A stretch of DNA of 64,000 nt from Peptococcaceae bacterium BICA1-8 (GTDB lineage: Bacteria > Bacillota > Peptococcia > Peptococcales > BICA1-8): NCBI GenBank assembly GCA_000802045.1, contig JUEF01000126.1:21092-85091 (forward strand), written 5' to 3'. This document shows, one piece after another, positions 53,170 through 61,386 of this stretch (position 1 is its first letter; every line of letters begins with the position of its first letter). Both the position numbers and the translations under genes were made by a program. The notes beneath the pieces are model-generated. The model had not been told where the DNA came from. It saw only the letters and a list, made by a program, of their open reading frames with translations, and did no database searches.

Positions 53170-53901
53170 ATGAAGACCATAGACTTAGAAGATTTAGTAT
53201 TACAATATAAAAAAGATAAGTCGGAAAAGTTATTAAATGATATCTTGCTAAAAATGGAGCCGCTTATTAAGTATTGGTGCCAAACCCAGTGCTATCTTCC
53301 TTGGGAAAGGGAGGATCTGCTGCAGGTAGCCCGGATAGCCGTTGTTGGAGCTTTAGATAGATTTGACCCTGAGAAGGAAATACGGTTTAAAACCTATGCT
53401 TATAGAACAGTTACTGGAAAAATTTTAAACTACTATCGTGATTATACCTGGCGGGTAAGTATTCCTCGCAAGTACCGGGAGCTGAGCACAAATATTACTA
53501 AAGTAGAAGGGGAATTTTATCAACGGACAGGACAACCCCCAAGTGTTAAGGAAATTGCATCTACCTTAGGTCTTAGCGAGGTAGAAGTAGAGAAAGTTTT
53601 AGAGGCTAAGCGCGCATCTAAGGCTACTTCTTTATCCGAACAGCTAGAGAAGGAAGATAATAAAACAGAAATTATGCAATTTTTGGGTAAAGAAGACGTA
53701 AATTTGCAGTCCATTGAGGCAAAACAGGATGTAGCAAATGCGTTAAATAAACTGGAAGAGATGCAAAAAAAGGTAATCTATATGCGCTTTTATGAAGACC
53801 TGACTCAAAGTAAAGTGGCCCAGCTTTTAGGTGTATCGCAAATGCAGGTTTCGCGGTTAGAAAGAATGGCTTTAGGTGAATTGAAAAAATCACTATCGTG
53901 A
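53170..53901 (+). CDS. Sigma-70 family factor of SigB/SigF/SigG type
   Basis: 243-aa sigma factor with regions 2 (LLQVARIAVVGALDRFDPEKEIRFKTYAYRTVTGKILNYYRD), 3 (GQPPSVKEIASTLGLSEVEVEKVLE) and 4 (QKKVIYMRFYEDLTQSKVAQLLGVSQMQVSRLERMAL), so group 3. No anti-sigma or antagonist gene adjoins, unlike sigB or sigF operons. Could be a sporulation or stress factor. It is 31 bases after cbiX, possibly co-transcribed. Terminator follows. Confidence 0.88.
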   Translation: MKTIDLEDLVLQYKKDKSEKLLNDILLKMEPLIKYWCQTQCYLPWEREDLLQVARIAVVGALDRFDPEKEIRFKTYAYRTVTGKILNYYRDYTWRVSIPRKYRELSTNITKVEGEFYQRTGQPPSVKEIASTLGLSEVEVEKVLEAKRASKATSLSEQLEKEDNKTEIMQFLGKEDVNLQSIEAKQDVANALNKLEEMQKKVIYMRFYEDLTQSKVAQLLGVSQMQVSRLERMALGELKKSLS

Positions 53902-53980
53902 TAGATTATATATTAGAATATTGGTAATACTAATAAGATAACTAGGCATAACCCCAAATTCATAAGGCACAAGGAAATCA

Positions 53981-54008
53981 GTTCCCGCCCTTTCAGCGGG
54001 AACTTTTC
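53981..54008 (+). terminator. Terminator after the sigma factor gene
   Basis: GTTCCCGC/GCGGGAAC stem, seven-base loop, TTTT tail. Confidence 0.8.
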
Positions 54009-54104
54009 TGTTCCAATTTGACTATAGACGACGGACCATAGTCTATAGCCGATAGTTGATAGACATAGACGATAGTCTAATCCATCGACCAATAGCTAAA
54101 GCTA

Positions 54105-54254
54105 TTACAGCTCGGTTCTATTAAATATTTCACCGCAGTTTGGGCAGTAGTCCACTTGGTAAACAGATCCATTACTTCTATGGGTCTCAATTTTATGCTC
54201 TAAAGCAATTCCACAGCTTAAGCACAAGGGGGGTCTAAAGGTATAGGAAGTCAT
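54105..54254 (-). CDS. 49-aa zinc-ribbon protein
   Basis: Untracked minus-strand ORF. Two C-x-x-C knuckles, CLSCG (residues 11-15) and CPNCG (37-41), with the 22-residue spacing of a zinc ribbon; the rest is polar. ATG preceded by AAAAGGGG. The paired knuckles in frame over the entire length make chance unlikely. Could be a nucleic-acid-binding or rubredoxin-like protein; no function can be assigned. Confidence 0.7.
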   Translation of the reverse strand: MTSYTFRPPLCLSCGIALEHKIETHRSNGSVYQVDYCPNCGEIFNRTEL

Positions 54255-54571
54255 AGTTTTGGTACCCCTTTTTTTGCTTAGTGTTTACTATAAAGAGAAA
54301 AAAATGTATTACAAAAAAAAATATAAGTAGCCATCAGACCTCAAAAACTATTATTTAACCACGGGCCCCTTCGGGGCACACGGATAAACACGGTTTGAAA
54401 AAATAAACTAGACCATAGACCATAGACCATAGACCATAGACCATAGACCATAGACTAGTTACCAGCCACCAGTCACCAGTCACCATAACTAGCCCCTTAT
54501 CAAGCAGATGTTTTTCACCTTTTTGTTAGCTATTAAATATAATAAAAAGAATAAATGATGAGGTGGTAAAG
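54255..54571. repeat. Gap with ACCATAG and AGTCACC tandem heptamers
   Basis: No gene seen. Contains a GGGCCCCTTCGGGGCAC hairpin phrase (54364-54379), a run of at least six ACCATAG heptamers (54410-54456) and about three CCAGTCA heptamers (54461-54486). Heptamers keep no reading-frame constraint. Similar ATAGAC words occur at 54010-54095. Confidence 0.7.
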
Positions 54572-55279
54572 GTGGAAATAATTGATGTGCGGAAGCAGTT
54601 AGCTAGGCACCCTTCTAAGGAATATACTAAAAGAACGTTAGAGGGCATTAAGTATCTAGTGGTGCATCACTCTGCAACTTCAGGGGGGGATGCTTCTAGT
54701 TTTGCTCGTTATCATGTAAATAATCTAGATTGGCCGGGCATTGGCTATCACTATGTTATTTTGGAAGATGGCACAATTCAGTGGACGAATGACCTTAATG
54801 TTACTAGTTATCATGTTAAAGGTTACAATAATCAGTCTATTGGTATCTGTCTAGTCGGTGATTTTACTATAGAGATATTAAAAAAAGAGCAAAAGGCCGC
54901 AGTTAAGGAATTAATAAGAAACTTGCTAAGCAGGTTAAACCTAGGTATGGATGCAGTTAAAGGGCATAATGAATTTAGTGGCAGTGCCACTGCTTGTCCG
55001 GCTTTAGACATGGATGCTTTGCGAAAATTTTTAAATGAGGAGCAAGTAGAGGTCTATATAAATAATGAAAAGCTAGATATCCCTGTTGAATTAAAGGGTG
55101 GAGTAACATATGTAGCCATAAGGTCCCTGGGGGAGGCATTAGGTTATGACGTGGAATGGGATGGCGATAAGAATAGAGTATATTTAATTAAAGATGATGT
55201 TTTAGAACAGGTTCAACAGGAAGGTAATTACTATCTCTCAATAATAAATAATATTAAGAAAATAGTTTCGGAGGTATAA
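54572..55279 (+). CDS. N-acetylmuramoyl-L-alanine amidase with wall-binding-like domain
   Basis: 235-aa enzyme. Amidase_2/PGRP domain (residues about 20-155): zinc ligands H in YLVVHHSAT, H of VKGHNEF and C/H region ATACPALDMD; substrate block GIGYHYVILEDGTIQWTNDL. C-terminal 60 residues (VEVYINNEKLDIPVELKGGVTYVAIRSLGEALGYDVEWD) form a Cu-amine-oxidase-like wall domain. No signal peptide, as for phage endolysins, and a holin-like gene follows. GTG at 54572 is chosen for its AGGTGG site; a GTG three codons earlier is also possible. Confidence 0.88.
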   Translation: MEIIDVRKQLARHPSKEYTKRTLEGIKYLVVHHSATSGGDASSFARYHVNNLDWPGIGYHYVILEDGTIQWTNDLNVTSYHVKGYNNQSIGICLVGDFTIEILKKEQKAAVKELIRNLLSRLNLGMDAVKGHNEFSGSATACPALDMDALRKFLNEEQVEVYINNEKLDIPVELKGGVTYVAIRSLGEALGYDVEWDGDKNRVYLIKDDVLEQVQQEGNYYLSIINNIKKIVSEV

Positions 55280-55283
55280 AAAT

Positions 55284-55688
55284 ATGGAATGGGAAAGCTT
55301 TATGGTCGATTTAATACTAACCTTGACCCCTGTTTTAGCGACAATTTTGGCGTATGTACTTATTGCGCTGGCTAGGTTTGTGATAGGCCAAACCAACAAT
55401 GATATAATAAAAGCGGCGGTAACAAACCTCGAACAAATAATTCTAGCCACGGTAACTGCCCTATCTCAGACTTTAGTAGATGATTTGAAACAGAATAGAG
55501 CTAATAATAAGCTCACTGATGAGGAAGCAGCCTTAATAAAAGATAAAGCTATGAGCTCAATAAAAAAGCAAATGGGTATAAAGGATATGGATATTTTGCA
55601 GAAAAACTTTGGTTCAGTAGATGATTTGATAGATAATATATTGGAGCAGAAGGTAATGGAGAATAAACTTAGAAGAGGCCAATATTAA
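55284..55688 (+). CDS. Phage holin, LLH-like family
   Basis: 134-aa protein with one N-terminal membrane helix (VDLILTLTPVLATILAYVLIALARFVIG, residues 8-35), then a charged helical tail (NNDIIKAAVTNLEQIILATVTALSQTLVDDLK; LTDEEAALIKDKAM), matching the architecture of phage_holin_6/LLH holins. Five bases after the amidase, so the pair looks like a phage lysis cassette, though no other phage genes are visible. Confidence 0.72.
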   Translation: MEWESFMVDLILTLTPVLATILAYVLIALARFVIGQTNNDIIKAAVTNLEQIILATVTALSQTLVDDLKQNRANNKLTDEEAALIKDKAMSSIKKQMGIKDMDILQKNFGSVDDLIDNILEQKVMENKLRRGQY

Positions 55689-55696
55689 AGTCTAAT

Positions 55697-55726
55697 AGTG
55701 GGCGAGTGAGCGCGTGGGCGAGGAAA
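55697..55726 (+). repeat. GTGGGCGAGTGAGCG dispersed repeat, copy 2
   Basis: Differs from 44803-44832 at only a few bases; again placed just after a stop codon. Confidence 0.55.
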
Positions 55727-55734
55727 ACAAATAT

Positions 55735-55768
55735 AAAACCAGCAACTTACTAGAGTTGCTGGTTTTTA
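55735..55768 (+). terminator. Terminator after the holin gene
   Basis: AAAACCAGCAACT/AGTTGCTGGTTTTT with six-base loop. The remaining 300 bases to 56071 hold no gene; TATAAT-like boxes occur near 55868 and 55930, upstream of the ResB operon, without clear -35 partners. Confidence 0.85.
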
Positions 55769-56071
55769 TTATTAAGTGCAATTTCCAAATTGTACTATAA
55801 AAAGGGTTTTAGTGCGCCCATAGGCGATTAACATGGTGGATTTTTTAGTGAAAAGAAGTATAATTTAGTAGAGCATGACTTCATAGAGCGGTGTTTCCTT
55901 CCAAAATAATGTTTTCACATGTTTAGCTTATAATAGCAATTAAAAATTATAATAACTATTAGGCAGGAGTTTCTAAGGGACAAAGCTAATAATCTAATGT
56001 TATAGGAAACTAATTAGGTTAAATGCGAGCATGAATGTGAGAAATTGTACAAACATGAAAGGAATTGAAAA

Positions 56072-57193
56072 ATGATTAAATTTCTATCTTCCATCCAGTT
56101 AGCCATAACCTTAATTGGTGCTATGGTTTTAGCCTCTGTATTTGCTACACTATTTCCCGATGTTGAGATCTTTGGTGCCTTCTGGTTTAGAGGGTTATTG
56201 CTATTATTCTGTTTAAATCTACTGATGTGCACCGTTAAGAGCTTGCCTGGCATTTTGCACAGGATTAAAAAACTTCCTTCAAGCGTTAATGAAGAACGAG
56301 CAAAAACCCTCAATTTTTCAGGCCCTGAGGATGTCGAAAAGCTGATGGATTATCTAAAGGCAAAAGGATATAAATTAAAAACCAGCTCTTCTGAGGGGCA
56401 GCAAAACATTCTAGCCCAAAAGGGAATTTTGAATCTGATAGCACCTCAGCTTCTGCATTTATCACTAATATTAGTGCTTATTGGTGGATTCCTCACCTCC
56501 TTCGGGGTTGAAGACCAGGTAACCTGCTTTGTTGGTGAGAGGGCAGATGTTCCTGCTAGTGTTGCTTCAGGCATGGTAATTGAAGTAAATGATTTTCAAA
56601 CAATCTATGACGCCGATGGTGCTATTGATAACTGGATTACTAATTTAAATATTTATGTCAATGATGAGAAGACTGCAAGCGGTACGACCAAGGTAAATGC
56701 CCCCTTAAAACACCAGGGTGTTTCTTTCTATCAGAAATCCTATGGATATTATCATTTAATCGAACTTACGGGGGTTCAGCCGGGAACCTATGACGTGCCA
56801 GATAAAAAAATATTTTCACTGGAAAATAAGACATTTAATATCGGTTATTCTGAAGAAGGTGCAGTGGTTAGCTTTTTTGAAGGTCATAATTTAACCGAAA
56901 CTGTTGTTCTAAAGGATGGAGATAAAATAGATTTTCCTAATGATACAGTACTAACTTATATAGAACTTAATCCTTTCACCGTCCTAGGAGTTAAGAAAGA
57001 CCCGGGTACTCCAGTAGTAATGACGGGATTCCTTTTAATGACTATTGCTTCCTTCCTTTTCTGGACAGGTCGGTACCGAGAAGTGGCAATTTCCTTGACA
57101 GAAGGAAAGGCAAGCTTAATAGTTTATTGTAAAATCAAGGCTGTTAGGGATGAGGTAATGGAAGAAATAAGTGAAAGGATGAAGGTGAAATAA
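56072..57193 (+). CDS. resB: Cytochrome c biogenesis protein ResB (Ccs1)
   Basis: 373-aa membrane protein of system II cytochrome c maturation. Three N-terminal helices (SSIQLAITLIGAMVLASVFATLF; FRGLLLLFCLNLLMCTV; LLHLSLILVLIGGFLTSFG), a large extracytoplasmic domain, and a last helix (VVMTGFLLMTIASFLFWTGR). It works with CcsA to attach heme to CxxCH apocytochromes. AAAGGAATT site. Its placement ahead of dsrJ, a triheme cytochrome, explains its presence. Confidence 0.9.
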   Translation: MIKFLSSIQLAITLIGAMVLASVFATLFPDVEIFGAFWFRGLLLLFCLNLLMCTVKSLPGILHRIKKLPSSVNEERAKTLNFSGPEDVEKLMDYLKAKGYKLKTSSSEGQQNILAQKGILNLIAPQLLHLSLILVLIGGFLTSFGVEDQVTCFVGERADVPASVASGMVIEVNDFQTIYDADGAIDNWITNLNIYVNDEKTASGTTKVNAPLKHQGVSFYQKSYGYYHLIELTGVQPGTYDVPDKKIFSLENKTFNIGYSEEGAVVSFFEGHNLTETVVLKDGDKIDFPNDTVLTYIELNPFTVLGVKKDPGTPVVMTGFLLMTIASFLFWTGRYREVAISLTEGKASLIVYCKIKAVRDEVMEEISERMKVK

Positions 57194-58014
57194 TGGAAAA
57201 TTTACAAACACCGTTTATGGTGGCTCTTTTAGTGGCATATGTATTGGCATTTTTGTTTTACTTTATTACCTTTATTTATGAAAAGGTAGCTTTTAAAAAT
57301 ACTGCCAAATTATTCACAGTATTGGCTTTTGTGCTAAATACCGGTCTATTAGTAATTAGAGGGCTCTTAATCAGCGGTCTACCTCTGAGAAATTTATTTG
57401 AATTTGGCCTATTTTTTGTTTGGGCTATTACGTTAGTCTTTATATTTATTGAGTTTAAATTTGATTTATCAGTATCTGCATTATTTGTATTGCCTATCGT
57501 AATTCTGCTCCTACTATTTTTAGTAAACTTAGATGTTACGGTAAGGCCGGCAATGCCTGCTTTGAGAAGTAAATGGCTGGTTATTCATGTCCTAACCGCT
57601 GTTCTTGCCTATGGAGCTTTTGCCATGTCTTTTGCCTTATCTGTAATGTATTTAGTAAAGGATTGGCTAGGTGGGGAAAATTCCCCTAATAGGCTAGCTA
57701 GTAAAATGCCCCGTTTGGAGCTTCTGGATGAATTATCCTATAAGGTGATTTTTGTAGGAATGCCAGCGTTGACTATTATGCTAGTAACTGGTGCAGTTTG
57801 GGCTGAGTATTCTTGGGGTCGTTACTGGAGCTGGGACCCTAAGGAAACCTGGGCTTTAGTAACTTGGTTTGTTTACTCCGCCTATCTTCATATTCGTCTG
57901 CGGGGCTGGAAAGGTAAAAAAGCTGCTATATTGTCTATTGTAGGCTTCCTGGCTGTGATATTTACTTTTTTAGGTGTCAGTTATTTGCTGCCAGGTATTC
58001 ATAGTTATGCCTAA
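57193..58014 (+). CDS. ccsA: Cytochrome c biogenesis protein CcsA (ResC)
   Basis: 273-aa heme-handling membrane protein with eight helices and the WWD-type signature WAEYSWGRYWSWDPKETWAL that holds heme for ligation. Overlaps resB by one base (TAATG). Completes the system II heme lyase with ResB for DsrJ and perhaps other c-type cytochromes. Confidence 0.93.
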   Translation: MENLQTPFMVALLVAYVLAFLFYFITFIYEKVAFKNTAKLFTVLAFVLNTGLLVIRGLLISGLPLRNLFEFGLFFVWAITLVFIFIEFKFDLSVSALFVLPIVILLLLFLVNLDVTVRPAMPALRSKWLVIHVLTAVLAYGAFAMSFALSVMYLVKDWLGGENSPNRLASKMPRLELLDELSYKVIFVGMPALTIMLVTGAVWAEYSWGRYWSWDPKETWALVTWFVYSAYLHIRLRGWKGKKAAILSIVGFLAVIFTFLGVSYLLPGIHSYA

Positions 58015-58061
58015 GCAAGATAAGGGGAGAAAGCTTTTCCTATTGAGAGGGGGTGAAAAGG

Positions 58062-58577
58062 ATGGAGCAAGCAGCTTTGACTCTCAAGAGCCTTTTGACA
58101 AATAATAAAGAAAATCTATTGACTAAATGGTTCCATCTTGTCCTTGAGACGTACCCTAAAGAAACGGCAAGACATTTTGGAAATCAAAAAAGTCAGTTTG
58201 GAAACCCAGTAGGTCATAATATTTTTGAAGGCTTAAATGGAATTTATGATGAATTAAGCCAGGATATGAATGAAGATAGGATGTTTAAAGCTTTAGATAG
58301 AATTCTGCGAATTACAGCAGTCCAGGATATATCACCCTCTCAAGCTGTTTCTTTTTTATTTCTTTTAAAAAGGGTGGTACGAGAAGGCTTGGCCGAAGAA
58401 CTGCGGAAGGGCAAAGTTTTACAGGAACTACTTGATTATGAGGATAAGATTGACCAATCAATTCTTTTAGCTTTTAATATTTATTTAGAATGTCGTGAGA
58501 CTATCTATAAAATGAGGCTTCATGAAGTAAAGACCAGGTGTGATATTTTAGAACGTATTAATCAATACAATAATTAA
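58062..58577 (+). CDS. RsbRD N-terminal domain-like protein
   Basis: 171-aa soluble protein: KENLLTKWFHLVLETYPKETARHF, NPVGHNIFEGLNGIYDEL, DRILRITAVQDISPSQAVSFLFLLKRVVRE resemble the RsbT co-antagonist (RsbRD) N-terminal globin-like domain, without any STAS part. Such genes recur in front of dsrMKJOP in sulfate reducers, from memory; the job is unknown, perhaps redox or heme sensing. ATG at 58062 has GAGGGGG in front. Confidence 0.78.
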   Translation: MEQAALTLKSLLTNNKENLLTKWFHLVLETYPKETARHFGNQKSQFGNPVGHNIFEGLNGIYDELSQDMNEDRMFKALDRILRITAVQDISPSQAVSFLFLLKRVVREGLAEELRKGKVLQELLDYEDKIDQSILLAFNIYLECRETIYKMRLHEVKTRCDILERINQYNN

Positions 58578-58605
58578 TAGATATTCATGATTGAGGGGTG
58601 TAAAA

Positions 58606-60219
58606 ATGGCGAAACTACCTAAAACAGATGAACTGTTAAGAATCAATTTTCAGCCGCCTAAAACAGGCTGGCAGGAAACCCCTGTGGATTTTAAACCAGG
58701 CACATGGCTTTATGCAGGTAAGGCAGAAAGCCTAGAAACATTAGGCTTGGCTAATCCAAGACAGTGGTCACCGGAAGATGAAGATTGGAAATTACCTGAA
58801 AATTGGAAAGAAATTATTCTTGAAGGATTAAGAGAAAGATTAGGAAAGTTCCGGTCACTGCAATTATTTATGGATACTTGCGTCAGATGTGGTGCTTGTG
58901 CAGATAAATGTCATTTTTATCTAGGTTCAGGTGACCCTAAAAACATGCCAGTTTTACGGGCTGAGCTTTTAAGATCAGTATATAGAAAAGATTTTACAAC
59001 TGCCGGGAAAATCTTTGGCAAATTTGCCGGTGCTCGGGAATTGACGCCCGCTGTTTTAAAAGAATGGTTCTACTATTTTTTCCAATGTACCGAATGTCGC
59101 CGTTGTTCCGTATTCTGTCCTTACGGTATAGATACTGCAGAAATAACCATGATTGGTAGAGAACTCTTAAACCTCGTGGGCTTAAATATTGACTGGGTTG
59201 TGACTCCAGTAGCTAACTGTTATAAAAAGGGTAACCACTTGGGTATTCAGCCCCATGGTCTGGTAGACTCCTTTGAAATGTTGACTGATGATATTGCTGA
59301 TATTACAGGTGTACAACTAGATCTATCTTTTAATAGAAAAGGTGCGGAAGTCTTGTTTATTCCTCCCTCTGGTGATGTATTTGCTGATCCTGGTACCCAC
59401 AGTTTGATGGGTCAATTAATGCTTCTGCACGAAATAGGACTGGATTATACCTTAAGCACCTATGCCTCCGAGGGGGGTAATTTCGGATTATTTACTTCCC
59501 ATGAAATGATGAAAAGGCTTAATTCTAAAATGTATGCTGAAGCGAAAAGATTGGGTGTTAAATGGATTTTAGGTGGCGAATGTGGTCACATGTGGAGAGT
59601 AATTAACCAGTATATGGATACCATGAACGGACCTACTGACTTTTTAGAGCTTCCTGTATCGCCAATTACTGGTACAAGATTTGAAAACACTAAATCTACC
59701 AAAATGGTTCATATTACCGAATTTACTGCGGACTTAATTCAAAATAATAAGATTAAGCTTGACCCTAGCCGTAATGATAAGCATATTGTTACTTATCATG
59801 ATTCCTGTAACCCAGCAAGAGCAATGGGTTTATTAGAAGAACCACGGTATATATTGAAGAATGTCTGCAATAATTTCTACGAAATGCCTGATGAAACTAT
59901 TAGAGAAAAAACCTTCTGCTGTGGTGGCGGAGCAGGTCTAGGGGCAGATGAAAATATGGAAATGCGGATGCGGGGCGGACTTCCCCGAGCTAATGCTGTT
60001 AAATATGTCCATGAAAAGCACGGGGTAAACATGCTTTCCTGTGTATGTGCAATTGACCGGGCTGTACTACCCCCATTAATGCATTACTGGGTACCTGATG
60101 TAAATGTTTGTGGTGTTCATGAACTAGTCGGTAATGCCCTTGTAATGAAAGGGGAAAAGAAACGGGAAGAAAGCTTACGTTTTGAGCCTATAGGAACGGA
60201 GGAAGATAATGATGTTTAA
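58606..60219 (+). CDS. dsrK: DsrK, Fe-S heterodisulfide reductase-like subunit
   Basis: 537-aa cytosolic subunit of the Dsr membrane complex. Two [4Fe-4S] motifs (CVRCGACADKCHFY; CTECRRCSVFCPYG) and the HdrD-like CCG domain (TYHDSCNPARAMG; FCCGGGAGLGADE; CVCAIDRAVLPP). By family knowledge it takes electrons from the membrane part to the DsrC trisulfide during sulfite reduction. Start ATG preceded by GAGGGGTG. Eleven bases before it the track shows a TTG that is too early. Confidence 0.93.
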   Translation: MAKLPKTDELLRINFQPPKTGWQETPVDFKPGTWLYAGKAESLETLGLANPRQWSPEDEDWKLPENWKEIILEGLRERLGKFRSLQLFMDTCVRCGACADKCHFYLGSGDPKNMPVLRAELLRSVYRKDFTTAGKIFGKFAGARELTPAVLKEWFYYFFQCTECRRCSVFCPYGIDTAEITMIGRELLNLVGLNIDWVVTPVANCYKKGNHLGIQPHGLVDSFEMLTDDIADITGVQLDLSFNRKGAEVLFIPPSGDVFADPGTHSLMGQLMLLHEIGLDYTLSTYASEGGNFGLFTSHEMMKRLNSKMYAEAKRLGVKWILGGECGHMWRVINQYMDTMNGPTDFLELPVSPITGTRFENTKSTKMVHITEFTADLIQNNKIKLDPSRNDKHIVTYHDSCNPARAMGLLEEPRYILKNVCNNFYEMPDETIREKTFCCGGGAGLGADENMEMRMRGGLPRANAVKYVHEKHGVNMLSCVCAIDRAVLPPLMHYWVPDVNVCGVHELVGNALVMKGEKKREESLRFEPIGTEEDNDV

Positions 60220-60607
60220 TTCCCGAAATATTATTATTGGTTTGATTATCTTTGTGGGCATCTTTACTTTTCCTTTTGTACTAAGTGCTGGCAAGGCTAA
60301 TGAAGCGCCTAAGCTCAGTCTTGATACTCCTGTAATTAATGAACTGGGCACTGAAGAGTGTCTCTTAGATACTGAATACATGAGAAGCAACCATATGCAG
60401 CTTTTGGCTGACTGGAAGGTAGAAGTAGTCAGAAATGGTAATAGAGTGTTTGTTAATGATGAAGGCCGAGAATTCAATATGAGCTTGCAAAACACCTGTT
60501 TGGAATGTCATTCTAATAAAGAAGAGTTTTGTGATGCTTGTCATACCTATGCGGAGGTAGATCCTAACTGTTGGGACTGCCATGTTGCGCCGGAGGTGGT
60601 TAAGTAA
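60209..60607 (+). CDS. dsrJ: DsrJ, triheme cytochrome c
   Basis: 132-aa exported cytochrome: N-terminal uncleaved-type helix (IIIGLIIFVGIFTFPFVLSAG) and exactly three heme sites in the last 40 residues (CLECH, CDACH, CWDCH). Requires ResB-CcsA, encoded upstream. Overlaps dsrK by 11 bases and touches dsrO with TAATG. Part of the extracytoplasmic module with DsrO. Confidence 0.93.
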   Translation: MMFNSRNIIIGLIIFVGIFTFPFVLSAGKANEAPKLSLDTPVINELGTEECLLDTEYMRSNHMQLLADWKVEVVRNGNRVFVNDEGREFNMSLQNTCLECHSNKEEFCDACHTYAEVDPNCWDCHVAPEVVK

Positions 60608-61371
60608 TGAATATTAATAGAAGAAAGTTTTTAAAGGTTGGAGGGGTTTTGGCACTGGGATTGAGCATAGCACCTGTTAGCGGTGTTCTGGCTGGTGTTA
60701 AAGGAAAATACATGCCCAACTCTAAAGCTTTAACCGGAAAAAACTGGGCTATGGTCATTGATATGAAGAAGCTGGACCAAGATATAGATGCCTGTATCAC
60801 GGCCTGCCATAAGGAACATAATGTTCCCGATATTGGCAACAAAAAGGAAGAAGTAAAATGGGCTTGGACTGATAAATATGGACACCTTTTCCATGATAAC
60901 AAACATGAATATATGAATGAAGAAATGGAGCATAAGGATTTTTTAGCTTTATGTAACCATTGTGAAAATCCAGCATGTGTAAGGGTATGCCCTACCCAAG
61001 CTACATTTAAAAGTAAAGATGGTATTGTAATGATGGATTACCATCGTTGTATTGGTTGCCGCTATTGTATGGCGGGTTGTCCCTATGGTGCCAGAAGCTT
61101 TAACTTTAAGGACCCTCGGCCATTTATTGAAGAGACTAACCCTGCGTATCCGACACGGACTAAAGGTGTTGTAGAGAAATGCAACTTCTGTGTGGAACGG
61201 CTGGCTAAGGGTTTAATTCCAGCCTGTGCTGAAGCCAGCAAAAACGGTGGTATTCTCTTTGGTGATTTAGAAGACCCTAACTCAGAAGTACGCAAAATTT
61301 TGGACACCCAATTTACTGTTCAGAGAAGACCTAGTTTAGGAACTAAGCCGAAAGTATTTTATATTTTATAA
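60607..61371 (+). CDS. dsrO: DsrO, Tat-exported ferredoxin-like subunit
   Basis: 254-aa iron-sulfur protein. Twin-arginine signal INRRKFLKVGG; cluster motifs CITACHKEHN, CNHCENPACVRVCP, CIGCRYCMAGCPYGAR and CNFCVERLAKGLIPACAEA give four cluster sites as in DmsB/HmcB types. Sits outside with DsrJ and contacts DsrP. Overlaps dsrJ by one base. Confidence 0.94.
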   Translation: MNINRRKFLKVGGVLALGLSIAPVSGVLAGVKGKYMPNSKALTGKNWAMVIDMKKLDQDIDACITACHKEHNVPDIGNKKEEVKWAWTDKYGHLFHDNKHEYMNEEMEHKDFLALCNHCENPACVRVCPTQATFKSKDGIVMMDYHRCIGCRYCMAGCPYGARSFNFKDPRPFIEETNPAYPTRTKGVVEKCNFCVERLAKGLIPACAEASKNGGILFGDLEDPNSEVRKILDTQFTVQRRPSLGTKPKVFYIL

Positions 61372-61386
61372 GGAGGGGGAGGAACC

